64,000 nt of DNA from Streptomyces sp. NBC_00344 (lineage in GTDB: Bacteria; Actinomycetota; Actinomycetes; Streptomycetales; Streptomycetaceae). The translations under genes were made by a program, and so were the position numbers. The stretch is taken from assembly GCF_036088315.1 (NCBI RefSeq), contig NZ_CP107996.1, positions 6,937,831 through 7,001,830 of the forward strand, in the 5' to 3' direction. Of the stretch, positions 17,290 through 26,577 are shown piece by piece (the first letter of the stretch is position 1; each line of letters starts with the position of its first letter). The notes below the pieces were generated by a model. It was given only the letters and a program-made list of their open reading frames with translations. It ran no database searches and was not told where the DNA came from.

Positions 17290-18114
17290 TCAGGCCTGCG
17301 CCGACTCCGCCACCGGCTGCCACCTCTCCCACGTCGCAATGCGTTGTTCGTAGTCGGCCTTCGCGATGCCAAGCGGTGCCGTACCGAAGAAGCACCGCAG
17401 CGGCGGCTCGTCGGCATCCACGATCTTCAACACGGCGGCGGCGGACGCCTGCGGGTCACCAGGAGCGCCGACACGCTTGCGGCGCTGCTCCTGGACCTGC
17501 TGGTGGTAGTCGGCGTACACCGGCAACTCTGCCGAAGTGCGCGATGAGGAACCGGCCCAGTCGGTGGCGAAACCGCCGGGCTCGATCAGCGTGACTTTGA
17601 TGCCGAACCCCGCCACCTCCTGGGCAAGCGACTGGCTGATCCCCTCAAGCGCCCACTTCGACGCGTGGTAGATGCCGACCAGCGGGAAGGCACTGATCCC
17701 ACCGATCGAGGAGACCTGCAGGATGTGACCGCTGCCCTGCTCGCGCAGGAACGGCAGGGCTGCCTGCGTCACCCACAGTGCCCCGAAGAGATTGGTCTCC
17801 AACTGCGCGCGGGCTTCTGCCTCGGTGAGCTCCTCCACCATCCCGAAGTGGCCGTAGCCCGCGTTGTTGACCACCACGTCGAGGCGCCCGAAGCGCTCGT
17901 GGGCCTGCCGCACGGCGGCGAAGTCGGCATCTCGGTCCGTGACGTCAAGTCGCAGGGGAAGAAATCGCTCTCCGTAGGTCGCGACGAGATCGTCCAGCGT
18001 GGACAGATCGCGCGCTGTCGCAGCCACCGAGTCGCCGCGTTCTAGCGCCGCGGTCGCCCACTCGCGCCCGAAACCCCGTGAAGCACCGGTGATGAACCAG
18101 ATCTTATGCGTCAT
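17290..18114 (-). CDS. Short-chain dehydrogenase/reductase
   Basis: A 274-aa classical SDR. It has KIWFITGASRGFGREWA (TGxxxGxG), LDVTD, VVNNAG, SSIGG with catalytic Ser, and YHASKWALEG with catalytic Tyr/Lys. The extended C-terminus (to ESAQA) fits the SDR5-like oxidoreductases annotated in many actinobacteria. Start at ATG 18114, 8 nt after GAGGAA; the frame remains open to 18303 without family similarity. Substrate unknown. Confidence 0.9.
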   Translation of the reverse strand: MTHKIWFITGASRGFGREWATAALERGDSVAATARDLSTLDDLVATYGERFLPLRLDVTDRDADFAAVRQAHERFGRLDVVVNNAGYGHFGMVEELTEAEARAQLETNLFGALWVTQAALPFLREQGSGHILQVSSIGGISAFPLVGIYHASKWALEGISQSLAQEVAGFGIKVTLIEPGGFATDWAGSSSRTSAELPVYADYHQQVQEQRRKRVGAPGDPQASAAAVLKIVDADEPPLRCFFGTAPLGIAKADYEQRIATWERWQPVAESAQA

Positions 18115-19259
18115 GACGTGTTCCTCATCAATTCTGTCGCCTGCTTCGCCGTCCATCGCGGCGTTGCCTTCGTTCTCGCCCCCGTGATAGCAGCTCCGAC
18201 ACCACGTGCGAGTCACACGAGCGGGGTCGGCCCCGGCGATCACTCGTCCGTGTGCCTGGCCACACCGCTCGCCGACCTTCGACAGTACGCCCGGGGATTC
18301 CACTCGTGGGGACCCGGTCGGAACTCCAGGCCGAGGGTTCTCGTGATTGGTTGGGCGGCCCGCGACCTCCGCCCCGCCGTGAACCGACCCGCTTTCACAC
18401 CGAACCTCTCGGACTTGTTTCCGTCATCTCGGAACCCCTGGTCGCCGGCCTGGCCTCGCCGCAGCAGTGCTCCCGACCAGCACCGCCATGACGCCCAGTT
18501 GACGGCTCCGCAGGCCAACCTCTGGGGGACTGTCCAGTCAACGGCTCTGCCCCATAATTGGGGGTGACGAAGCGTGACCGCAGACGTTGGCATGGCATGC
18601 GCGACGTCGGCTCCCTTCCGCGGCGGGTCAGCAGGGCAAGGATCGCGCGTTCGCGCCGTTGTCCTGGAGCTACCGGGTTGTCGGGAGTCAGGGAGTGGAT
18701 GCGTGGTATCGGCGAGAGAGGCAGACCGCATCACCTCACAGAACCGCGACGACCTGCGCAGCTTCGCAACCCGCTCCGCCGACCGGCACGGATGTACGGT
18801 CCCCGTGCTGCCAAAACCATCGGCCGACCGGCCCGGCCGATGTGCCGGGTCAACCCAGCCCATTCGTCCGAAGAACTACACCCCTTCCCTTGGCACCTCG
18901 GCTCCAGCAAGAGGCTCCTGGCGCTTCAATTGGCCGACCGGGCCAACTGAAGCGCCACCGCGGACGACGATGTATCAGCGCGGCGCTCGGGCCGTCAGCC
19001 ATCTGGACTTAATTGGATTGTCAGGGCATCAGCTAAGTCATATTTCTGGACAAGCCAGTTGGCCCCCCCGATCTGTTCCACACCGGCGACACCGTGCACG
19101 CCGCCGGAACCTCGTCCTCCTCCACCACATTGGCTTCGGCGTCGAATTCACTCCGTGGAACGCCGGCTGCTCTTACCTGGCCAACCTCGCTGCATTGACC
19201 CGCCGTCGGATGGGGAGCAACAAGGCGTCATACCGCCGTAACAGTGGAGGCAGGGGAGC
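18115..19259. other. Long intergenic stretch
   Basis: About 1.1 kb without a recognisable gene. Several open frames overlap on both strands, as expected by chance in GC-rich DNA. A short AT-rich patch lies at about 19000-19050. It may be a degraded region. Confidence 0.4.
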
Positions 19260-19839
19260 ATGGGGACAGCGCTGCTGATGGCATTGGCCGCCTTGGGCGC
19301 CGCGGTCGTCGTCACGGGCCTGGTACGCGCAAGGGCGACGCGAAGCACTGGCCGAGAAAGCGCGGCTCGCTGAAGAGGAGCGGCGGCACGCGCGTCGGTC
19401 ATTGGACGCGGTCTGGGCAATGGACGACCGGGAGTTCGAGGAGTACATCGCGGAGTTGTGCCGCCGGGACGGCTGTACCGACGTCAAACGGGTCGGCGGC
19501 GCTGGTGATCTGGGCGCGGACGTGATTGGGTACCTGCCCGACGGGCGGAAGATCGTCATTCAGTGCAAGCGCTACGCCAGGCATCGGACGGTCGGCAGCC
19601 GCGACATTCAGACGTTCAACGGCACCGCCCGCGCCGAACACGGCGCCGACGTCCCGATCTTTGTCGCCTCCTGCGTCTTCACCGATCCCGCCCGCAAGTT
19701 CGCCGCCCGCCAGCACCTGACGCTCATCGACGTCAACCTGCTCGGCTTCTGGAACAGCGGCACCGCCCTGACCTCCTTCCTGGACCTGGACATCGGCCGC
19801 TCCGGTACCAATCGCCGACTCCAGCCCGACCACGACTGA
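19260..19839 (+). pseudogene. Membrane-anchored Mrr-type restriction endonuclease, frameshifted
   Basis: ATG 19260 has GGAGG 9 nt upstream and opens with a membrane helix (MGTALLMALAALGAAVVVTG). At about 19345 a one-base shift moves the coding frame; the second frame has a charged linker (EALAEKARLAEEERRHARR), then the Mrr_cat domain DREFEEYIAELCRRDGC, GGAGDLGADVIG and IVIQCKRY. GAD...QCK is the D-x(n)-QxK nuclease site. Intact family members have exactly this helix-linker-nuclease layout, so a frameshift in one gene is the best reading. The second part alone (19402-19839, TTG start) could encode a 145-aa soluble domain. Confidence 0.75.
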
Positions 19840-19956
19840 CAGCGCGCGATCACGGTTCGATTCGCCAGGCCCACCGGTGGCGATGACGGGATCGCATCTG
19901 TGCGGCCCAGGTGCCCAGGGCAAGACCGCTGGTGACGGTGTCAGCCTGAGCCATGG

Positions 19957-20364
19957 TCACTCGGGAAGATTCAGCTGCCAGGAGACGCCGAAGCGGTCGT
20001 TGATCCAGCCGAACTTGGCGCTGAAGCCGTACGAGTCCAGTGGCATGAGCTCCGTGCCCCGTTCGGCGAGGGCACCGTAGAGGCGCTCGATCTCGGCCTC
20101 GGTGTCGCACTCGACGAACAGCGACACCGCAGGGGTGAACCCGAAGTCGTGCTTGACGTAGCTGTCGATACACATGAACCGCTGTCCGGCGAGCGAGAAC
20201 GTGGCGCGCTCAATTGTGCCTGCCGCGCCGGGGCCGTTGGCGCCGTAGCGGGAGATGTCGACGATCTCGGCGTCCTCGAACAGCGACGTGTAGAAGGTCA
20301 GTGCTTCCTCTGCCCTGCCTTCGAACATGAGGAAAGTGGTGATCTTCTGTGGCATTGACGCCAT
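19957..20364 (-). CDS. PhnB-like VOC-family protein
   Basis: A 135-aa protein. KITTFLMFEGRAEEALTFYT at the start, FSLAGQRFMCIDS in the middle and FGWINDRFGVSWQLNLPE at the end match the 3-demethylubiquinone-9 methyltransferase-like/PhnB branch of the VOC fold. The reaction is unknown. Start at ATG 20364 with GGAGGG just upstream; the frame is open to 20541 without similarity. Confidence 0.9.
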   Translation of the reverse strand: MASMPQKITTFLMFEGRAEEALTFYTSLFEDAEIVDISRYGANGPGAAGTIERATFSLAGQRFMCIDSYVKHDFGFTPAVSLFVECDTEAEIERLYGALAERGTELMPLDSYGFSAKFGWINDRFGVSWQLNLPE

Positions 20365-20577
20365 GGTGCTGCCCTCCGGGTACAGGCGTTGGTCTCTCGA
20401 GGAGGAGGCTAGGACCTGTCTGTGACATCCGGCGCATGGACACGGCCGGCACCGTCGTCTCGGTGGTCGGCTCACCTGCTCGGTGTTCGCGAGTTCGTCA
20501 CGGCGGGCGGGGATGCGGGCTTCCCGCCTGGATGCCACCACCAGTGAGGAGCGGCCCGACGCGATCCGAAGATTGGC

Positions 20578-21549
20578 TCAGGCGCTGCCCCTCTGCAGAA
20601 TCTCAACGTTGGACAGGTGCCGATGTCGGTGATGAGCGGCTGCGGTCGCGGCCAGAGACAGCCGGTCGAGGGCGAGGTAGGCGGCGCCGAGGAGCTCGGC
20701 GGCCAGCGCTTCACGGACGGGGTCGTCGCCCGACGCCCAGTGCAGATCGCGCCCCAGCACCAGGGCCTCCGCGGGGTCTCCCGCAGCGCAGCGACGTCGC
20801 GCTTCCGCGGCGCAGCTTTCCAGGGCTACCGGGTCCTCGAAGACGCTGTGCATGTAGGTGGCGAAGCGGGCCTCGTCGGCCGCGTTGTGTGCCGGCCGGT
20901 CGAGGGCGGTCGCGCCGGACACGAGGGCGCCGGCATCGTCCAGGGTCGTGACCCGGTTCTTGTCGACGGCCTGGCGGACGAAGTCGTACCGGTGGGAGTA
21001 ACTGATCCCGATCTCAGGGCGGTGCTCGCTCTCGTAGCCGGCCAGAGCCCGGCGCAGCAACCCGAGTTGCTCCAGCTTCGCAGCCACCTCCATGTCCTCC
21101 TGGTCGTCGTCGGCCACGTCGGTCCAGCAGCGTTCCAGGATGGCACGGACCGTCTGCAGGGGCGTCTCGGCTCGCTTGTCGATCCCTCCGCCGTCATGGG
21201 TGTAGTACGACGCGACTGCGTCGCAGGTGCGCCCGTCGTCGGTCCACAACCCGTAGTGCAGGCCGTCGGAGTTGCCGTACATGAATGTCAGGAACTCCGG
21301 CGGGTCCCGGTAGAAGCGGCCGTGCAGCCGAACATCAAGACCCGCACGAGGTTGCAGATCATCCGCGAACAGATCCAGGATCCCCGCCGGCCCTACCGAG
21401 ATGTCCGCCAGAGCCTGCTGCTCGGCCGGCCCCACAACGGCGCAGAACTCCCAGAACCGGAAGATGGAATCGGGCAACTCGATGCCCCAGTCCCGCTGAA
21501 TGCGCTCCGCGATCCTCGATCGATCGCCAAACCCTCGGCCGTTCGACAC
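20578..21549 (-). CDS. DUF2228/HPF1-like 'ADP-ribosylation' family protein
   Basis: About 323 aa from GTG 21549, which has GGAGG 6 nt upstream. The sequence IQRDWGIELPDSIFRFWEFC, RFYRDPPEFLTFMYG, DGLHYGLWTDDGRTCDAVAS and YYTHDGGGID fits a bacterial family annotated as ADP-ribosylation proteins (DUF2228), related to human HPF1, a cofactor that retargets PARP enzymes to serine. The C-terminal half has EALVLGRDLHWASGDDPVRE, typical of the family. The bacterial role is unknown, and no ADP-ribosyltransferase lies next to it. Confidence 0.7.
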   Translation of the reverse strand: MSNGRGFGDRSRIAERIQRDWGIELPDSIFRFWEFCAVVGPAEQQALADISVGPAGILDLFADDLQPRAGLDVRLHGRFYRDPPEFLTFMYGNSDGLHYGLWTDDGRTCDAVASYYTHDGGGIDKRAETPLQTVRAILERCWTDVADDDQEDMEVAAKLEQLGLLRRALAGYESEHRPEIGISYSHRYDFVRQAVDKNRVTTLDDAGALVSGATALDRPAHNAADEARFATYMHSVFEDPVALESCAAEARRRCAAGDPAEALVLGRDLHWASGDDPVREALAAELLGAAYLALDRLSLAATAAAHHRHRHLSNVEILQRGSA

Positions 21550-22125
21550 TTGCATCCTCCACGGCCAGGGGCACATGTCACTGATACTGCAGGTTGAGGG
21601 TAACGAAGCAGTTGATGCCGCCGGCCGGCAGGCTGGTCACGCACGGAACGGAGTCGCCGGCCAGGCAGCGGGTCGTTCGTACCTGGGATCGTCCTGCGGC
21701 GAAGGCCGTGGACGCTCACTTGCGTAAGTCGTACCGGCGACAAGCTCCTCCTCGACGGGGTCGACCTGCGCATCACAGTGGACCCGGCCGCCTTCCGTGC
21801 TTGGCTGGTGCGCTGCAGGTCAAGAAGTCCGGATGCCGCCACCGTCCCGCATGCCGTCCTCGCCAGGCAGCACGGCAGCTGTAACCGGCCGCCACTCCGC
21901 CCGCGGCTCCGGCCCGGGCCGTGAGCACCGCCGACGACCAGCGCGACCGCCTGCTGGACGGACGCGCCGACGTTGCACTGTGGCCCGCTGCACGGACACC
22001 CGACGGCGGACGACGGTCTGCCGCTGCGGCCCAGACCAGCCCATCGGCGCGGGACTTGGTGCGGCCGAAGCCGTTGTAGGAGACGTCCGGGTGGGGTCGG
22101 AGCAGTCGACCTCACGGCGGTGCCC
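21550..22125. other. Intergenic with unassigned fragments
   Basis: No complete gene. A plus-strand frame at about 21735-21830 reads like a gene fragment (DKLLLDGVDLRITVDPAAF) but is unrecognised. Confidence 0.35.
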
Positions 22126-23142
22126 TTACCTCGATGGGACGGGTTGGACGGGCACAGGAGTGCGTTTCGCGGCTCGGCTGACGATGGACGTCTCGACGTG
22201 GGTGATGCCCAGGCCGACCAGGTCGCGGGAGAGGAAGCCGTAGAGGGCCGTCAGGTCCCGGAAGTACGCAGCCGCGTGCAGGTTCGAGGGCCCCGATGTC
22301 GCGAACGCGCCGTGCACCGAGGGGTGGTCGGCCAGCGCCTGCCCGGCGGCGGCCAGATGGTCGGGGGCCACGTGCAGCAGGAGTTTGGCCTCGATCGCCA
22401 GCCCGAGGCGGCGTGGATCGACCAGGACCTGAGTGATCAGACGGCCCTGGGCGGCCAGTTGGGTGAGGCGCCGGCGCACCGTGCTCTCCGGGTGGCCGGT
22501 GCGCGCGGCCAGGGCCGCGGCGGTCAGGCGCGCGTCGGGCGTGAGGGCGTCGACGAGGGACTGTTCCAGAACATCGGTGTCGACGCCGTACGGGCCCGGG
22601 GCACCGGAAGCGGTCGGCCCGGGGGCCCGCCCACCGGAGCTCAGCGCCGCGCGTTCGGGCGCGGTCAGTACCTGGTGGCGCCACTCGGAGGTGAGCCGGA
22701 AGACGTGCAGGATCGTGGCGCTCTCCAGGGACGTCACCGCCTGAGTGGAGGGCAGCTGGCGGAAGACCAACGGGTCACGTGAGCCCGGTTCGGTGCGGGC
22801 GACGGCGAAGATCTCGTCGCCCGATGTGGTGACGTCGATGAAGGGGATGTCCTCGCGTGCGGCGAGCGCGGCCACGATCGTGTCGAGCTTTCCCCGCAGG
22901 ACCCGGATGCGCAGGAACAGGGCCCCGGCCGATCCTCCGTTGCGCGGTCGCGCGACTGGTGAGATCACTACACGCATGGTGCCGTCTGCTCCGAGTGCGT
23001 GCAGGCGGCGGCGCACGGTGGCGGGGCTGAGTCCCAGCACGTGCGCCGCCCGCTCCGCGGTGAGGCGACCGTCCCACTGCAACGCGGCCACCAGCCGCTG
23101 ATCCATGAGGTTCAGTACGGGATCCGCCGATGTGCGCGCCAT
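22126..23142 (-). CDS. Tandem Lrp/AsnC-family transcriptional regulator
   Basis: A 338-aa protein with two Lrp/AsnC units. Helix-turn-helix 1 (LNLMDQRLVAALQWDGRLTA...SPATVRRRLHALG) is followed by a first ligand-binding domain to about residue 150. A Gly/Pro linker leads to helix-turn-helix 2 (LTAAALAARTGHPESTVRRR), then a second ligand-binding domain. Such double-length Lrp proteins are common in actinobacteria. Start at ATG 23142, weak ribosome-binding site. It is divergent from a leader peptide and a truncated hydrolase gene, its probable ancestral target. Confidence 0.88.
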   Translation of the reverse strand: MARTSADPVLNLMDQRLVAALQWDGRLTAERAAHVLGLSPATVRRRLHALGADGTMRVVISPVARPRNGGSAGALFLRIRVLRGKLDTIVAALAAREDIPFIDVTTSGDEIFAVARTEPGSRDPLVFRQLPSTQAVTSLESATILHVFRLTSEWRHQVLTAPERAALSSGGRAPGPTASGAPGPYGVDTDVLEQSLVDALTPDARLTAAALAARTGHPESTVRRRLTQLAAQGRLITQVLVDPRRLGLAIEAKLLLHVAPDHLAAAGQALADHPSVHGAFATSGPSNLHAAAYFRDLTALYGFLSRDLVGLGITHVETSIVSRAAKRTPVPVQPVPSR

Positions 23143-23272
23143 GAAGACAAGTTTCGCCCATTCCGTCGCCCTGTGGCAGCCGATCCGGGGACAAGGCCCC
23201 AAGCATGGATGTCATCCACTCCGCCCGTCCCTGACGAACGTCGGCGGACCCGAGCTACGGAAGGAGCAATCG

Positions 23273-23317
23273 ATGATCCTCGACCCGCGCATCTGGTTTC
23301 CCAGCCTGACCGCCTGA
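23273..23317 (+). CDS. 14-residue leader peptide ORF
   Basis: MILDPRIWFPSLTA, with an excellent Shine-Dalgarno GGAAGGAG 6 nt before ATG. It is followed by six tandem 8-bp units and a strong intrinsic terminator (23390-23429), then the start of a hydrolase gene at 23471. This is the layout of a transcription-attenuation leader. The stop codon lies within the first tandem unit. It could alternatively be a functional micro-peptide. I do not recognise the sequence. Confidence 0.5.
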   Translation: MILDPRIWFPSLTA

Positions 23318-23353
23318 CCGCCTGACCGCCTGACCGCCTGACCGCCTGACCGC
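23306..23353 (+). repeat. Six tandem copies of an 8-bp unit
   Basis: CTGACCGC is repeated six times without error. Because 8 is not a multiple of 3, copy-number change would alter frames reading through it; the leader peptide ends inside the first copy. The spacing between leader peptide and terminator would also change. Confidence 0.95.
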
Positions 23354-23389
23354 CGGCACGTCCAGTGCGGCAGCCGGCGGTCCGGCGAT

Positions 23390-23429
23390 GGGGGCCTGCG
23401 GTGCGACGACGCTGCAGGCCCCCGTTTTT
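23390..23429 (+). terminator. Intrinsic terminator / attenuator
   Basis: A 10-bp perfect stem (GGGGGCCTGC with GCAGGCCCCC, 23390-23399 and 23414-23423) is followed by G and five T. It is placed between the leader peptide and the downstream hydrolase start. Confidence 0.85.
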
Positions 23430-23470
23430 CACAGCACCTCGAGAACGACGGATCCACCACGGAGGCCCAA

Positions 23471-23625
23471 GTGCCCGCGTTCAAGCAACGGGAAAAAGTA
23501 CGCGTCGCCAGCGGCGGCACCTCGTGCGCCGCCTGGCACTATCCGGGGTCCAACGGCGGCTGCGTGATCATGGCCGGCGGAACCTCGGTGATAGAGGAAC
23601 CGGCCTCGGACCTGTTCGTCACGGC
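23471..23625 (+). pseudogene. Alpha/beta hydrolase, N-terminal stub
   Basis: From GTG 23471 (GGAGG upstream) the product reads VRVASGGTSCAAWHYPGSNG and CVIMAGGTSVIEEPASDLF, the start of an actinobacterial alpha/beta hydrolase. Similarity ends at about 23625, against the end of the membrane-protein gene on the other strand. About 85% of the gene is missing, including the catalytic residues. Confidence 0.75.
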
Positions 23626-23631
23626 GCCAGG

Positions 23632-24474
23632 TCAGGGGTGTTCGGCGTGCTGGAGGATGCCGCCGAGTGAGAAGCAGAGGGCGCCGGTGAGGGTGCCCCA
23701 GTTGGCGATGTCGGCGTTGATCAGGCTGCCGGTGGCAGGGCGGGTGTAGGCGGCGAATGCCGAGACCAGGAACAGGACGGAGCCGGACTGGTTCACGGCG
23801 ACGATCCACCAGCCGAGGCTGCGTTGTCGGATGCACGGCCGCCCGTGGCAGATCTCGACGAACGCGAGGTGGCCGGAGATGAGGAAGAGCACGCAGCCGA
23901 TCACGTCGGGAGACCAGACCAGTCGGTTGATCTGCTGGGCGGTCAGGCCTTGCAGGAAGGAGTCCAGCAGGTTGACGGCGAACACCAGGGTGCCGGCGAA
24001 CAGGACGAACGCGCTCAGCCAGTCGACGTGTTTCGGCTCGTAGCTCCACCACCGCCAGCGCCGGGTGACCAGGGCGCCTTCGCCCCCTGACACGGGGCGC
24101 GGGGCGTTGATGACCTGGAGCAGGGACACGTACCCGCCGATGTTGAAGAACAGGCCGCCGGCGAAGTAGATCGACGCGCAGGTGGTGGCGTCGCCGGAGC
24201 CGAACTGGGCGACGGCGGCGCCGGCCGCGAAGAGTGCCCCGCCGATGATGAAGGCGGTGGCGGCGATCGCGTTGAGGCTGCGCAAGCGAGCGACGGCGGT
24301 GGTGTCGGCGCTGGTGTGATGGGCGGTGGCCGCTCCGCGCGGGTGGACGGCGATGAGTCCGCGGCGCCGGGCGAGCCGGGATTCCCAGATGGCAGTGCCG
24401 CCGCCGGGCGGGTGCCAGGTGAGCCGGGTGGTGAACGGTCCCGCGCCGTCGGCGCGCTTCTCGGGCTGTCCCAC
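23632..24474 (-). CDS. Six-helix membrane protein of unknown function
   Basis: A 280-aa protein. About 65 soluble N-terminal residues are followed by six membrane helices (for example LNAIAATAFIIGGALFAAGA, VDWLSAFVLFAGTLVFAVNL, NADIANWGTLTGALCFSLGG). Similar hypothetical proteins occur across Streptomyces; some share a YrhK-type fold, but this is not certain. Start at ATG 24474. It is convergent with the hydrolase stub. Confidence 0.75.
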   Translation of the reverse strand: MGQPEKRADGAGPFTTRLTWHPPGGGTAIWESRLARRRGLIAVHPRGAATAHHTSADTTAVARLRSLNAIAATAFIIGGALFAAGAAVAQFGSGDATTCASIYFAGGLFFNIGGYVSLLQVINAPRPVSGGEGALVTRRWRWWSYEPKHVDWLSAFVLFAGTLVFAVNLLDSFLQGLTAQQINRLVWSPDVIGCVLFLISGHLAFVEICHGRPCIRQRSLGWWIVAVNQSGSVLFLVSAFAAYTRPATGSLINADIANWGTLTGALCFSLGGILQHAEHP

Positions 24475-24589
24475 AGGCCGAGACTAGACGGCCTCCGCTC
24501 CCTCGCCCGTGCGCAACGCCGTAGGCAGCGCCGGGCCGACAGGGTGCGTTCGGGCATCAGGGCAGGTCCGCACTAGGCCTCGGCACCGT

Positions 24590-24761
24590 GGGATCTGTAA
24601 GAGGGTGCGTGCAGGTAGCGTTCCTCAATTCCTCGTGCTGCTGGCCAGACTCCGGGCGGCCAAGCAGCTCGACCGGTCGAGGGCGGTGATCGACTCGTCC
24701 CATGTGCGGGCTGCTCGCTTGTGGTCCAGGCTGACCGCCGCTCCTCGTTCTGGTGGTCGCA
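24590..24761 (+). pseudogene. IS5-family transposase internal fragment
   Basis: VLLARLRAAKQLDRSRAVID followed by SSHVRAAR is the segment around the catalytic Asp of IS5-family transposases. Both ends are missing. It abuts the truncated VOC gene, which it probably disrupted. Confidence 0.7.
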
Positions 24762-24887
24762 TTCGAGGGGCAGGAACGGCCCGAACGGGGCGCCGACCTT
24801 CAAGCCCATGAGCGCGGCGAGGAACTCGGCAGGCAGGTGCCGGTCGCTTGCGTAGACGGCAGTGTGGTTCAGCTGGACGCCGGCCAC
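24762..24887 (-). pseudogene. VOC-family protein, N-terminal stub
   Basis: VQLNHTAVYASDRHLPAEFL then GLKVGAPFGPFLPLE is the first third of a glyoxalase/VOC protein. Similarity ends exactly where the IS5 fragment begins. Confidence 0.75.
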
Positions 24888-25426
24888 TGGCAGCTCGGTT
24901 TCAAGCCTTAGGCGCTGCCGTCATGACGGCCCTGGCGTCGCATGCTCGCGGCCATGGCGTGCTTACCGTCTTCCCTGCCTATGCCGGTGAGGCCGTCGCG
25001 CGCATCTACGTCCAACCGGGTCCCGCCCGGCCGGTAGTACTTTGCTGATTTCCAACCAACCGGCTCGTGGCCAGCAGGGCCAAGGTTTGGAAGCACAGCC
25101 GCCATGCTTGATCCCGCGGGTCCCCTCTGAGCAGCCTTTGAGGCCTTAAAATTGTTCATGCCGTAGGTCTCGGGGCGTTCGACGACGTAGCCGCGTTCGC
25201 ATTGGGCTCCGGCCGAACGAGTGCCACGAGGTGGGGGGGCGTTCACGGCTCGCCAGCGGGCCGTTGCGGCGGTGTCAGCTGAGGCACCGGCAAAGCAGGA
25301 CCATCCGTCCCCCAGGCGGCGCGGACGCGGGCTTCTAGCGGCCGTCGCGGTTTCACCGTGCGCTCTCTGGACAGCGGTGGTCCAATTGGGTTACTCGGGC
25401 ACCGACCCCGGTCTGCGGAGGCCGCC
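24888..25426. other. Intergenic, possible degraded genes
   Basis: No complete gene. A minus-strand frame at about 25110-25205 (RGYVVERPETYGMNNFKASK) looks like a coding remnant but was not identified. Confidence 0.35.
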
Positions 25427-25975
25427 ATGCGCTACCGACTCGCAGTACTCCCCGCGGCCGCTGTGCTGTCTGGGGCGGTATTTGTCGGCGGGAGCGGCGC
25501 TCCCGCCGCCGCCCACCAACCGGCTCCGCACGCCACAGCCCCCGGTTCAGGCAAGGTGAAGATCGGCGACACGCTCACTCTCCACGGTATGAAGGACAAC
25601 GAGAAGATCACCGTCACTCTGAGGCAGTGGCGAGCGCCTGCCGTCGGCGCCGACGAGTTCAACAAGCCGTCGCCCGGCAAGAAGTGGGTCGCAGCGCAAG
25701 TTGAGTTGAAGAACACCGGCAGTGCCGAATACTCCGACAGCCCTACGAACGGCATGCAGGTCGCCGACAGTCAGGGCCAGCATTTCGACACGTGGATCGG
25801 AGCGGAGCTGGCGGCCGGACCTACGCTGGATTCCGGCGTCAAGCTTTCGAAGGGGGAGAAGGCGCTGGGCTGGGCGGTCTTCCAAGTCCCGAGCAACTCG
25901 AGAATCGTCACGATGCAGTTCACCATGGACAGTGGATTCGCCGATCAGACCGGTGAATGGAAACTTGTCAAATAG
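25427..25975 (+). CDS. Secreted DUF4352-type protein
   Basis: A 182-aa protein. Residues 1-30 are a Sec signal peptide (MRYRLAVLPAAAVLSGAVFV, ending near APAAAHQ); no lipobox Cys. The rest is an immunoglobulin-like beta domain: KVKIGDTLTLHG, KKWVAAQVELKNTGSAEYSD and KGEKALGWAVFQVPSNSRIV, as in DUF4352/TRF2-like proteins. Function unknown. Start at ATG 25427 with GGAGG 5 nt upstream. Confidence 0.85.
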   Translation: MRYRLAVLPAAAVLSGAVFVGGSGAPAAAHQPAPHATAPGSGKVKIGDTLTLHGMKDNEKITVTLRQWRAPAVGADEFNKPSPGKKWVAAQVELKNTGSAEYSDSPTNGMQVADSQGQHFDTWIGAELAAGPTLDSGVKLSKGEKALGWAVFQVPSNSRIVTMQFTMDSGFADQTGEWKLVK

Positions 25976-25985
25976 CCCGCCTGCG

Positions 25986-26310
25986 GTTCGGTGGTGACCA
26001 CCGGACCGCGACGAGGACCTCACTCGGCGCCGCCCGCACCGGCCTGGCCGCCGCCGGCTACGACCAGGTCGAGGTGGTCTGCGGCGACGGCGCCCTCGGT
26101 GACCCGAGCGGCAAGATATACGAGAGATCATCGTCACCGTCGGCGCCTGGGGGATCTCCACTGCCCGGTGGTCTCAGCCTGCCATCGCCGGCCACGTTGT
26201 CGTCCCCCTGCGTCTCCACAGCAGCGGCCTGACCCGCTCGCTCGCCTTCGAACACACCGACGGCGGGCTGATGGCTGCCGTGTGTGGCTGTCATGGGATG
26301 TGTCCCATCG
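25986..26310 (+). pseudogene. Isoaspartyl methyltransferase-like (FxLD-system type) fragment
   Basis: RTGLAAAGYDQVEVVCGDGA followed, after a frameshift at about 26127, by IIVTVGAWGIS, VVVPLRLHSSGLTRSLAFEH and TDGGL. This is the C-terminal half of a protein-L-isoaspartate O-methyltransferase homologue of the kind found with FxLD lanthipeptides. The SAM-binding motif I is missing. No lanthipeptide precursor was found nearby. Confidence 0.7.
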
Positions 26311-26577
26311 CCGCCGCACAGAGCAGACTGGTGGCTATCATCAAGGCCTTTCGTGACACGGTCACACCAGGCGTCGGCGGGCAGCGAGAACAGCAGGGGC
26401 GGCGTCCGCTGCATGGCCGAGAGGACGGCGGCCTGCCAGGTCGTGGGAAGCAATGTGATGACCGCAACCAGCGGAATGGCTACCCAGCTGAGCGAGGAGC
26501 CGCGCACGTCGCTGGCTTGGCTGGTCCAGTAGTGCCGGAGGTCGCGGTGCCGCCGCCATAGGTTGGCCTGACGGAGG

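Noticed and set aside
18240..19278. Several 60-230-codon ORFs on both strands
   Set aside because: They overlap one another, lack ribosome-binding sites and show no protein similarity.
23306..23353. CRISPR-like array
   Set aside because: The 8-bp units are head to tail without spacers: a simple tandem repeat.
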